Source of the DNA: Anaeramoeba ignava
Lineage: Eukaryota; Metamonada; Anaeramoebidae
Direction: 5' to 3'
DNA: 64,000 nt
Assembly: GCA_028826165.1 (NCBI GenBank)
Contig: JAPDFW010000125.1
Span: 778,001-842,000 of the forward strand
A model generated the notes under the pieces. The model did no database searches and was not told where the DNA came from. It saw nothing but the letters and a program-made list of their open reading frames with translations. Position numbers and translations under genes: made by a program. The number at the start of each line of letters is the position of its first letter. Position 1 is the stretch's first letter. This document shows, piece by piece, positions 53,648 to 64,000 of the stretch.

Positions 53648-56600
53648 TTAATCAGTTTTGCTTTTTTCTTGTTCTTGAGAATCTTCACCTTGACTTTCAC
53701 TTAAATCAACTTCTTTAGGAGATTTATCATAAATAAGAGAATAAGGAGAATTTGGATTATCACGTTCATCAACAGAATCATTAGCAATATGAATTGAATG
53801 AATTGTATTCCAATCATTATTCAAAATTAATTCATAATCAATTGAAATTGAAATAGGTTGAATTCCTTTATTGTTTTTTGCATTTCCTTCAATGAATTTT
53901 TTCTTCATTGATTTTAAATCCTTTTTGATATTTTGAGATTCTTTTTTATTCGCTGATGATTTAAACCTATTAAAATCATTTTTAGGCCAGCGAACATCAA
54001 ATAAATTAGGATTAGAATCAAAAGCCCAAATAAAATCTTGAAGAGAAACAATATTAGTATTATTTTCATCAAAAATCAATGTTTGAATTTGACAGTTTGA
54101 TTGAGAAATCATTGTTGCTAATGCTTTCAATGGTTTTTCTCCCAAATGATTTCCCGAAATATCAAGAGCAATTAGATTTGTTCTTCCTGTTGAATTTTGG
54201 AAAACTTTCTCAATTTCAGGTCCAAGAAAATTTTTATCATTTCCTTTAATTCTTAGATATTGAAGATTTGCCTTTTGGAATAATTTTGAAAGAGGCTCTA
54301 AAATTTTAACTGTGTTTTTTGCTTTAACAATATTTCTTGATAAAGAGACTTTTTTAAGCAAAACCAGTTTGGAAAGAGATTCAGAAACTAAAGCCAAACC
54401 TTCAGCTTTGAATTTATTATCATCAAGAATAATTTCATCCAAAGAATCTGAATCAGGATGAGAATCAATTACTTTTGCAAGACATTTAGCTCCTTGGAAA
54501 CCAATATCGTTTCCTCCAAGTTTGAGTGAGAAATTTTTGATTGATTTATTAGAGAGAATTTCGTTTAAAATATCAGCACAATTTTCACTTGAAATTTTAG
54601 TTCTTGTCAAATCAAGTTCTTTAAGAGTTTTAGTTTCTTTAAGCATTGTTGCAACTGAAATATAAGTTCTTTTTTCAAATCGATTTTCAGACAAATTAAG
54701 GAATTGAAGAGATAGTCCAGAACAGTTTTTTGCGATTGATAACGCTGCTACTCCAATATCAAGCGAGCAATTAGAAAGATTTAATGTTGCCAAAACACTT
54801 TCCATTTGAGTTGATTGCATCCATTTGTTAAATCCTTCTGTCCCAATTTTGCCGAAGTTATTATGCGAGAGATTCAAATAAGAAATTGTTCTGTGTCTGT
54901 GATTTTTTGTAAGAGCCTCAAATAACATGGAAATTGATTTACCACTAAGTTGACAAAATGAGAGATCGAGATAAACCAATCCTGTTTGCATTGAACGGAT
55001 TCCATTAGTAAATGATTCCATTTTGTTTTCGGGTATTTTGTTTATTGAAAGATCCAAGTGAGTCAAAGGTAGTTTCTTGTTTTGTTGAAGAGATTCACCA
55101 AATTTTTCAAAACCTTCTGAAGTATTTGTTCCACTTAAAGTTATTTTAGTTAAATTGCAATTCCATGAAATTGTCATGCTTGCAAGTGAAATGATATCCC
55201 TTTTGGCTACGTTTCTTACTATTAATTGATTGAAGAAAGGGTTATATCTTAGTGCAGCAAATATTGCTGCTATGCTGTTATTTTGTTCTTGTGCAAATTT
55301 GTCTAGATTTTTCAATCCTGTTAAATCAAATATTCTTTTTTTTTCTTCATCATTTCCTGATAGTATTTCTTTTTGTACAAAATTAATGAATTCGGAATTT
55401 GGTGGTGTTGAATAATAGTTAGACCAAGCATTATAAGCATCTAAAAATCCATCTGCTTGACTTGTTTCTTTTTTTTTTATTTATTTATTTTAATATTTTA
55501 AAAAATATATTTATATTTATATTTATATTTTTTTTTTACCAATATCAAATGGTCCTAATCTAAAACAAATTTAAAAATAATTTATTTAAGAATTTTATTT
55601 AAGAATTTTATTTAAGAATTTTATAAATAATTTTATAAATAATTTTATAAATAATTTTATATTTAAGTTTATATTTAATTTTATAAATAATTTTATATTT
55701 AATTTTATATTTAATTTTATAAATAATTTTATATTTAATTTTATAAATAATTTTATAAATAATTTTATAAATAATTTTATAAATAATTTTATAAATAATT
55801 TTATAAATAATTTTATATTTAATTTTATAAATAATTTAATAATTAATTTTTATAATTAATTTTATATTTAATTTTATAAATAATTTTATAAATAATTTTA
55901 TTAATAATTTTATAAATAATTTTATATTTAATTTTATAAATAATTTTATATTTAATTTTATAAATAATTTTTATATTTAATTTTTATAAATAATTTTTAT
56001 AAATAATTTTATTAATAATTTTATAAATAATTTTATAAATAATTTTATATTTAATTTTATATTTAATTTTGTAAATAATTTTATAATTAATTTTATAAAT
56101 AATTTTATATTTAATTTTATATTTAATTTTATATATAATTTTATAAATAATTTTTATTTTATTTTATAATAATTTTATAAATAATTTTATAAATAATTTT
56201 ATATATAATTTTATAAATAATTTTATTAATAATTTTATAAATAATTTTATAAATAATTTTATAAATAATTTTATATTTAATTTTATAAATAATTTTTATA
56301 TTTAATTTTATAATTAATTTTTATAAATAATTTTATAATTAATTTTTATAATTAATTTTATAATTAATTTTATAATTAATTATATATTTAATTTTATAAA
56401 TAATTTTATAAATAATTTTATAAATAATTTTATAAATATTTTTTTTAATTTTATAATAATTTTTTATAAATAATTTTTTATAAATAATTTTATAAATAAT
56501 TTTATAAATAATTTTATAAATAATTTTATAAATAATTTTATAAATAATTTTATAATTAATTTTATAAATAATTTTATAAATAATTTTATAAATAATTTTA

Positions 56601-57342
56601 TAATTAATTTTATAATTAATTTTATATATAATTTTATAAATAATTTTATAAATAATTTTATATATAATTTTATAAATAATTTTATATATAATTTTATATA
56701 TAATTTTATAAATAATTTTATAATTAATTTAATATATAATTTTATATTTAATTTTATATTTAATTTTATATTTAATTTTATATTTAATTTTAAATTTACC
56801 TTCCTTCAGGAATACATGAAAATTTTAAATAATGTTCTTCTGGTATTCCAAGACTTATTTTTAAATAATTCTTTAAAATTGTTTCTGTAATTTCATTTGC
56901 TTTTTCAGAAGTAATTTCAAGTTCAAAATCTTTAAAAACTGCTTTTAACTAAAAAAATAAAAAAAATTTATTTTAAAAAAATTATTTAAAAATTGAATTA
57001 AAGTTCTTTTACTTTTTTATCATCAAAACTTGTTAATTCTTTTAAATCAAAAAGATGGCCATTTCGACAAATCTAAAAAAAAATTTTTTTTTAAGAAAAT
57101 GAATTGGAAAAAAAAATTCAAATTGTTTTTTTTTTTAATTTTTTTTTTACTTTTGCTTTTATTGAAGTTTTTCTTTTTCCAAACGTTATAACTCTATATG
57201 AAGTTAAAACAACTAATCTATCTTCAACTTTGTTTTTTGCTTTTTGTTTTGTAATCCATTCAAGAAATTGTATTTTTTCTCCTGGTAAAAGATTTGAAAT
57301 TGTTGATTTAATTTTATCTGTAACTTCTTTTTTATCACTCAT
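53648..57342 (-). CDS. CARMIL: CARMIL, actin capping-protein regulator (5 exons)
   Basis: Exons in order are 57342-57151, 57072-57013, 56948-56800, 55559-55540 (20 nt) and 55467-53648. All junctions are GT-AG and phase-consistent, giving 746 residues. Residues 1-140 are the CARMIL PH-like domain (VEDRLVVLTSYRVITF, LKAVFKDFELEITSEKANEI). A linker follows (LGPFDIETSQADGFLDAYNAW), then about 16 RNase-inhibitor-type LRRs (LTHLDLSINKIP, LVYLDLSFCQLSG, LSYLNLSHNNFG-like repeats). The protein ends about 100 residues after the LRR domain in an S/E/K-rich tail. Classic CARMILs are 1000-1400 residues and carry a dimerisation region and a capping-protein interaction motif; I see neither here. CARMIL controls actin assembly at the leading edge. 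The third intron is 1240 nt of repeats. Confidence 0.85.
55560..56799 (-). repeat. ATAATTTTATAA repeat-filled CARMIL intron
   Basis: This 1.24-kb intron consists of 12-bp ATAATTTTATAA units with ATTTAATTTTAT variants. Start GTAAAT and end TTTTAG are clean. No coding or RNA signal is seen inside. It is about 20 times longer than the other introns of the gene. Confidence 0.85.
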
Positions 57343-57525
57343 TTTAAAATTTTAAATATAAAAAAAATGGAAAAAAAAAATGAAAAAAATGAAAAAATTT
57401 TTTTTTGCTTTTTTTTTTCATTTTTTTTTTCATTTTTTTTTTCTTGTAATTTCTTAATTTCTTTTTCTATTTTTTGTTAGTTTGTGATATTTACATTTTT
57501 TTATAAAAGATTTTTTTAAAAAAAC
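57343..57525. promoter_or_regulatory. Bidirectional promoter between CARMIL and the coiled-coil gene
   Basis: This 183-bp gap separates two divergent start codons. It contains TTTTTTTCATTTTTTTTTTCATTTT-like tracts for the plus gene (57410-57440) and their mirror (ATGAAAAAAATG at 57378-57395) for CARMIL. The role is inferred from the shared motif. Confidence 0.4.
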
Positions 57526-59217
57526 ATGTCAAAAAATTTTGAAAAATTTCAAAAAAATCAAGAAAAAGTAAAAATTAAAAAATTAAATTATAGAAAAAAA
57601 ATTTAATTTAAAAATAAAAATTTAAATTATTAAAATAAATAGAAAAATAAAGAAGAAACTAATTTAAACGAAGAAAAAGAAAATCATAAAGAAAATGAAA
57701 ATGAAAATGAAAAAGAAAAAAAAGTTTCAAATATGAAAACAAAAATACAAAATTTTAAAGAGAAAAATAAACAATTAGAAGAAAAAGAAATTGCATTAAA
57801 AGATAGATTAGAAAGTGTGCTTAAAGATTGCAAAATTCTAAGAAAACAAAATTCAGAATCACAAGAAGAAAATGAAAAATTAAATGAAGAAATTGATAAT
57901 TTAAAAATTCAACTTGAAAATGAAACTCATTATTTTGAACAAATACAAAAGAAACTGGATAAAAATGCATCACAAATGAAAGAACTCAAAAAACAATTAA
58001 CAATTCTTGAGCAATATCAACATAATCTTAATATTTCTTATAGTGATTATGATAGATTAAAAAAAGAAAATGAAAAAAAAAATGCAATAATTGATACTTT
58101 GAAATGTAACATTGAAGAACAAAATGAGGAACTAGGAAAAGTTATTCAAAACAAAGAAACAGAAATTATACAAAAACAGGAAGAAATTCAGCAATTAAAT
58201 ACCCAATTACAATCATCAAAAAAAGAGTTATTTTCTTTACAAACAACTTTTGCTCAAACAACTAAAGAATTGGAAAAAATTTTTTCACAACTTGAAACTG
58301 CAAGCAAAGTTATTGAAAATTTAACTAAATCAAATGATATCTTTAAGAAAAAAATTGTTCATCTTGAAAAACAATTACATTTGATTAATATTGTTAAGAG
58401 TAAAATGAATCAAGAATTAATTGAAAAGGAAAATATTTCAAAACAATTAAGAGAAAGAATTAATTCTTTAGAAGGTTTTCTTAAAAATAAATCCCATCAA
58501 AATACAATTTTGTTAGAAAAAAATGATCATTTAGAAAAAGTTATCATTTCTTTAAAGAAAATAATTGAACAAAAAGATCAAGAAATTGAAGAATATAATA
58601 CAAAAATAATGTTTCTTTCAAAAAATTCAAATCAAAATTCATTTAAAAATTCAAATCAAAATCCAATTAAAAATCCAATTAAAAATCCAAATCAAAATCC
58701 AATTAAAAATCAAAAAATTTCTCCTAATTTTTTAAAAAGAAAATCTCCTTTAAATGCTGAAGAATTTCAAGAAATTATTAAAAATAAAAATCAAAAAATT
58801 AATCTTTTAACAGATTCAAATTCAAAATTAAATCAAGATCTTCAAAAAAAAGATCAAAATATAAGATCTATTAATGAAAAATTAGATAAAATTAAAAATG
58901 AAAATTCAAAATTTACAAATCAAATTAATCAATTAAAAGAAAAAAATCGAGATTTAATTCAAAGAAAACAAATTCAAACTCAAAATCAAAAAGAAATTAT
59001 TTCAAAATTAACAGAAAAATTAAAATTAATTGAAAATGGAATTTTAAAAGAAAATCAAAATTTAATTAATTCTGAATTAAATGAAATTAGAATTTTATTA
59101 AATAGAATTACACCTAAAACACCAACAAAACAAGAAACAAATATAAATCCAAATCCAAAATCCAAATCCAAATCAAAATCAAAATATAAAGAAGAATTAA
59201 TTTTTAAAATTAAGTAA
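57526..59217 (+). CDS. Long coiled-coil protein (2 exons)
   Basis: Exon 1 (57526-57567, 14 codons, MSKNFEKFQKNQEK) joins exon 2 (57643-59217) in phase 0 over a 75-nt intron, giving 538 residues. From about residue 40 to 320 and again 390-490 the sequence is heptad-rich coiled coil (E/K/L/Q/I), split by an N/P/K-rich hinge made of short FKNSNQNP/IKNP repeats at about 340-370. It ends in a K/S tract (KSKSKSKSKYKEE). It could be a structural, centrosomal, golgin-like or tethering protein; nothing in it points to one family, and I do not assign a function. It is divergent from CARMIL. Confidence 0.75.
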
Positions 59218-59285
59218 AATTAATTTAATAAGAAAAAATTTTTTTCTAAAATTTTTTTTTTCATTTTTTTCTTTTTTTTTAAAAA

Positions 59286-60666
59286 ATGGAATTCTTAACT
59301 AAAATAATTCTTCCTCAAATTGAAGAAATAAATAAAAGTTAAAATTTTTTCTTTTAAATCAAAAAATTTTTAAAAAATTTAAAAACAAAAAAAAAATTTA
59401 TTAATTTAAAAAAAAAAAAAAATGAATTATATATATTAATAATAGATGCAATTGATTGTGGAGATCAAAAACTCATTGCTTTTGCATCTAATTCAACCAT
59501 TTTTATATTCGATCCTTTTAATATGGTTATTATCCAACAATTTGAAACCAACATTCATTCAATTACTCATCTTTGTTGGTAAAAAAACAGGAATTGATTT
59601 ATTTTATAAAACAGCATAAATGAAGAATTAAATAATAATTCCAAAAAAAAATATAAATAACAATTTTAATATAAAGGTGTCCTATTACGATCCACTGTGA
59701 GATTAAAAAACCATCCGATCTAATTTTAATTGGAAATTCATCAGGAGATTTATCAATTTGGGAATCAAGAAGAGGAAAATTATGGCAACAATTACCACAT
59801 ACAAAAAAATCAAAGCAAAGATTATTGCTAGACCTTAAATGGATCAAATTTAAATCATGTTTATTTATTGTTGCATTATTTAATCCTTTTTTGATTGTTT
59901 TTTATTCAATTTCTGATTATCAAAATTCACCTTTTCTTCAAGAAATTGATTTAACAGAAAATTTCCAGCCAAATGATAAACTTCAATCTTTTGAATTTCA
60001 TCCTGAAAAACCAGGTTTAGTTGCTGTATTTTCGGATAAAGGAGATTTTATGATTTCATTAAGTAATATTAATTTACTCAAGAAAATTAAGAAGAAAATT
60101 CAAATTCAAAAATTTTAATTAGAATTCAATTATTCACAACCTCAATTTGATGATGGAAAAGTGGAAAAAATGAGTGAAATTCTTTCACTTTTTTCAACGG
60201 AATTTGAAGATCCTTTAGATTCAATAATTTTCAACCATGCAATTTTTAATCCAAGAAAAAAACATTTAATTCATCTTATTTTCAATCGACTTGTTATTGT
60301 TTTTGATATTTTTCACAAGAAAATTGTTGGACATTTTTTTATCAAAGATTCAAAACCTCCAATTATTCAAGCGCAATATTTTTCTTCAGGAAATTATTGG
60401 TTGTTTTTTCATGAAGATTGTTCAATTTCAATTATTGGCGAAACTCTGAAAAATAATTATTATCATTTTAATCTCATTTCTTTTATTCGAATTGCTGATT
60501 CTTTTGAGCATCTTGCTTATTATCCAATTTCAAAATTAATTTTAACACGTGAAGAATCAAATCAATGTTTATTTTTTGCTGGAAACAAAATGTTTGATTA
60601 TTTTAAAAATTTAAATTAATTTGATTGGAAAATTATATCAAGAAATTCATTTTTCAAATTTGAAAT

Positions 60667-60701
<35 letters not shown>

Positions 60702-63700
60702 CTTTTCTTATTGTTAAATTTAATAGTTGGAAATGGAAATTTAAATTTGATGATCGTTTTAAATTTAGATCAACTTTATCAGGATTTTATGAAATGATTG
60801 GAAATGAAATTAATTGCTTATCAGTTTATTCCAGAAGAAGATCAAAAATCAAATATATTGCTCTTGGCTCAACAAATGGTTCTATTCAAGTATTTATTTT
60901 TTTTGGGAGGAATAAAACAACAATATTATTAATGAATTATTTTTTTTATTTATCTTTTGGATTTATTTAGATTGTGGATAGTTTAACAGGGATTCTTTAT
61001 AAAAAATTTGAATTAATGGAAATGTGTATTTCTGGAATTGATTGGATTGATTCACATACATTAATTTGTTTGGGAGCTCAACAGTATTTTTTTCTTCCAA
61101 AACAAAAATATAATTTTTGAATTTTTTGAAACAAAATAATTTTTTTTTTTCATTTGAAGATTTGAAAAAAAATCTATCAATCAAATTGTTATGTTAGATA
61201 TTAATACAGGAATATCCAAAAACATTATTCAATTAGAGCTTTTAAATGATTCTATTAACAAAATATGTGTTTCAGTTGATGGTCAATATTTAGCAATAAT
61301 TTATAACCAATTGTAAATTTCCAGTTAAATTTATTTAAAACTTCATTTAAAACTTCATTTAAAACTTCATTTAAAACTTCATTTAAAACTTTATTTAAAA
61401 CTTCATTTAAAACTTTATTTAAAAATTGATTTAAAACTTAATTTAAAAAATTATTTAAAAATTGATTATAAAATTGATTATAAAATTTATTTAAAAATTT
61501 ATTTAAAAATTTATTTAAAACTTGATTTAAAAATTGATTTAAAAATTGTTTTAAAAATTTATTTAAAAATTGATTTAAAACTTCAAATTAAATTGATTTA
61601 AAACTTAATTTAAAAATTGATTTAAAAATTTATTTAAAATTTGATTTAAAAATTGATTATAAAATTGATTATAAAATTTATTTAAAAATTGATTTAAAAA
61701 TTCATTTAAAAATTCATTTAAAATTCATTTAAATTTCTTTTTCAAAGATCTTTTGAAATTTGGGATCTTCATAAAATACGAAAATTAGATAAAATTTTAT
61801 ATCCAAAAATTATTGATTTAGAATGGGGTGCAATTCTTTTAAATCAGAAATTAATTTCCTTTATTATTATTAAGAAACATGAAAGTAACAACATAAAACA
61901 ACATAAAACAAAAAAATAACAAAATAATTTCTTTAATTCAATTTGAAAATTTTGGATTAGTTTTTCTTTGTTCCTTTTCTGAACAAAAAATAATTGAAAA
62001 TAAATTTGTGAATTTTCCAAAATCTTTAGGAACTTTAACATGTGTTGCTTTTCATCGAAAGTATTGATTAAATTCAAATTAAAATTAATTAAAATTAAAA
62101 TAATTTCAAATTAAAATTAATTAAAATTAAAATAATTTCAAATTAAAATAATTTCAAATTAAAATAAATTCAAATAAAATAATTTTAAAGAGCATTTGCA
62201 GTTTCTAATTTAAGTGGAGTTATTCATCTTGTTAAATTTGTTCCAAAATCTGAAGTTAGTAGTAGTTCTATTGATATTTCGTTTTACAAAATGATATTTA
62301 GTCCAAGTCAAGAATTATATTTACTTGGAATTTCATCAGAAGGATTTGTTTATTTAATTGATTTTAATCAATCAAAACCTAATTTAATTAGAATGTCTGA
62401 AAATTCAAAAGAAATTGAAGTTAAAGATATTGCTTGGGTTGATGAAAAACATCCAATAATTTGTGAGAATAGTCAAATCAAATATTTTTATTATATCCTT
62501 TTTGTATATTAATCAAGAATATCTAATTATAGTGTGTTATGATGGATTTATTAGGATATTTAATCTCAATCTTGCAATTCAAAATGAAACCATTTCTTTC
62601 CAAAAATTCCCTTTTATTTGCAGAACACCTTATTTTCTTTCTTTTAAAAAACAAGAAATTTTAAGAACACTTTTACAAATTAGACATTCGTTTCCAAAAC
62701 CAAATCCAATTGAAAGTGAAGATGAAAATTTATTTGAAAAATCAAATTCAACTGACAATTTAATTGGAAATGAAAATTTAATTGAAAGTGAAGATGAAAA
62801 TTTTAATGAAAATGAAAATGAAAATGAAAATGAAAATTCATTTGAAAGTGAAGATGAAAAAATAATTGAAAAGCCAAAATCAATTTCAAATTCAAATTCC
62901 AAAAATTTACTTCAAAATCAATTTAATAATATTGAATTTTATCGAATTTCAAGAGATGACACTATTCATCAAATGGTTAAATTTACAGACAAAATGAAAT
63001 TAAACACGAAAAAAAAAATTTTGAGAATTCAATCAATTCCAAAAACTTTTCTTGAAATTGCGAAATTTTTTGGAGATCAAGAAGAGTTGAGATTTTGGAA
63101 ATTAGCACTTTATTATTTACAATTATTTTCATCAAAAAAAACAGAAGAAAAAGAAAAAGAAAAAGAAAAAGAAAATAATGAAGATAAATCAACAAAAATT
63201 GGAACTGAAATAAATGTTTATGAAAAAGAAAGTTTGAATACAAAAAATTTTCATTTTCCAAAAACTAAATCTTCAAATGTTTATGAATTAACAAATGATA
63301 ATTTGCAAAAATACAATCATCCAAATCATTCATTGTCACCAAAATATCGAGTATTGCAAACTAACGAAACAATTCGAAATGAAATATTTGAGGAATCCAA
63401 AATTAGATTAAACAATTCCACAACAGAAAATGAATTAAAATTAGACGAAATTGGAAAATTAATATTCACTAAGAAAAATGAATATGCGCTTCCTATTCTT
63501 CTTGGAACAGGAGGTTCAAACAATGATTCATGTGCCAATTTAATCAAAGCAGCAGTGATTTCATCACAAATATCAACAGAATCATTTATATCAACAATTA
63601 GTTCTATTGGAAGATTTTTTATTCAAAATAATAATTTTTGGGATGGAATTCAAATTCTTTGCGCTCTTGGATTGCATATGGAAGCTTGTCAGCATCTTAT

Positions 63701-64000
63701 TCTTTCAGGGTTTTGGAAAACTGCAAGTTTGATTGCCAAATTAAATCTCAATACAGAAAAAAGTCTTTCTATTTTTCGTCGATATGGAAATCATTTGATT
63801 CAAAAAAAACATAAAGTTAAAGCAATTGAAATTTTTCTTTGTGCTGGTGATTTTGAAAAAGTTATTGAACTTTTGTTTGAAATTAATCATATTGATACTG
63901 CTTTTTTCTTTTTTCAAGCTTGTATTCAATATTCTGTTATTTCTGATTATCAAGAAAATTTAAATGAAAATCAAAATTCAAATCAAAATCAAAATCAAAA
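59286..64000 (+). CDS. WDR11: WDR11 homologue, 3' truncated by window end (at least 11 exons)
   Basis: Exons: 59286-59337, 59446-59578, 59677-60062, 60123-60591, 60643-60889, 60971-61083, 61160-61312, 61748-61884, 61961-62060, 62191-62471 and 62518-64000+. All junctions are GT-AG and keep one frame of at least 1184 residues. WDR11 is a twin beta-propeller protein that with FAM91A1 captures golgin-associated vesicles at the trans-Golgi. Matching parts include NAIDCGDQKLIAFAS near the start, KIKYIALGSTNGSI, VDSLTGILYKKF, SINKICVSVDGQYLAIIY, SFEIWDLHKIRKL, and the C-terminal alpha-solenoid (IQILCALGLHMEACQHLI, FWKTASLIAKLNL). It has an inserted acidic EN/ESEDE tract. Exon 4 would run into TAA unless a 51-nt intron is removed. 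Confidence 0.85.
61313..61747 (+). repeat. TTTAAAACTTCAT repeat-filled intron of WDR11
   Basis: This 435-nt intron (GTAAAT...CAAAG) is built of 12- to 13-nt units TTTAAAACTTCAT drifting to TTTAAAAATTGAT. No other feature was found. The flanking halves join in phase 2 (YNQ then LSFEIWDL). Confidence 0.8.

Noticed and set aside
60592-60642. WDR11 as a pseudogene because of the in-frame TAA near 60617
   Set aside because: A phase-consistent 51-nt GT-AG intron removes it, and the rest of the gene shows no other damage over 11 exons.

Overview
The window looks like nuclear DNA of a very AT-rich eukaryotic microbe. It has short GT-AG introns (46-75 nt, plus a few long repeat-filled ones), standard stop codons (TAA, also TGA), one nuclear-type tRNA, and many BTB, RCC1, F-box-LRR and TLDc proteins with runs of EN and NQ. 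By overall impression it resembles Anaeramoeba (Metamonada); this is an inference, not a database match. Several gene models below were built by hand from splice sites and conserved frames.

Layout. 1-1268: an 85-bp tandem repeat and a secreted two-domain protein gene (minus). 1537-23442: a cluster of ten intron-less RCC1-BTB paralogues, three on plus and seven on minus. They are separated by AAAATT/AAAATC hexanucleotide repeats and interrupted once, at the point where orientation flips, by an F-box-LRR gene. 23493-25094: ALG1 (dolichol-linked mannosyltransferase). 25095-30140: two tandem BTB-BACK-TLDc genes with nearly identical 3' flanks. 31180-34553: transportin (karyopherin beta-2). 34570-39930: a large 144-bp satellite of about 36 copies. 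40394-44056: ARS2/SERRATE. 44140-44211: tRNA-Val(CAC). 44327-44905: a small gene that looks like CENP-M. 44940-46590 and 50335-50860: two blocks of one 154-bp satellite. They bracket a P-loop NTPase plus nuclease-like gene whose second exon is interrupted by a 965-bp DNA element with terminal inverted repeats and a 3-bp target duplication. 50910-53507: another BTB-TLDc gene and a zinc-ribbon HIT protein. 53648-57342: CARMIL (actin capping-protein regulator) with a 20-nt micro-exon. 57526-59217: a coiled-coil protein. 59286 to the window end: WDR11, at least 11 exons, cut by the window edge.

How the genes relate. Housekeeping genes (ALG1, transportin, ARS2, CARMIL, WDR11, tRNA) alternate with expanded adaptor families. 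BTB and F-box proteins are typically substrate adaptors of Cullin-RING ubiquitin ligases, so the first 30 kb may be a repertoire of ligase adaptors; that is inference. The RCC1-BTB cluster shows variable propeller loops on a nearly fixed BTB tail, variable EN tract lengths, and mosaic sharing of segments. Most genes carry a strand-oriented T-rich element with TTTTCATTTTTT just upstream of the ATG. The most unusual points are the element insertion in the NTPase-nuclease gene, the probable CENP-M gene, the mosaic RCC1-BTB array, the halocin-C8-like cysteine module, and five unrelated satellites, four of them with periods of 142-155 bp.
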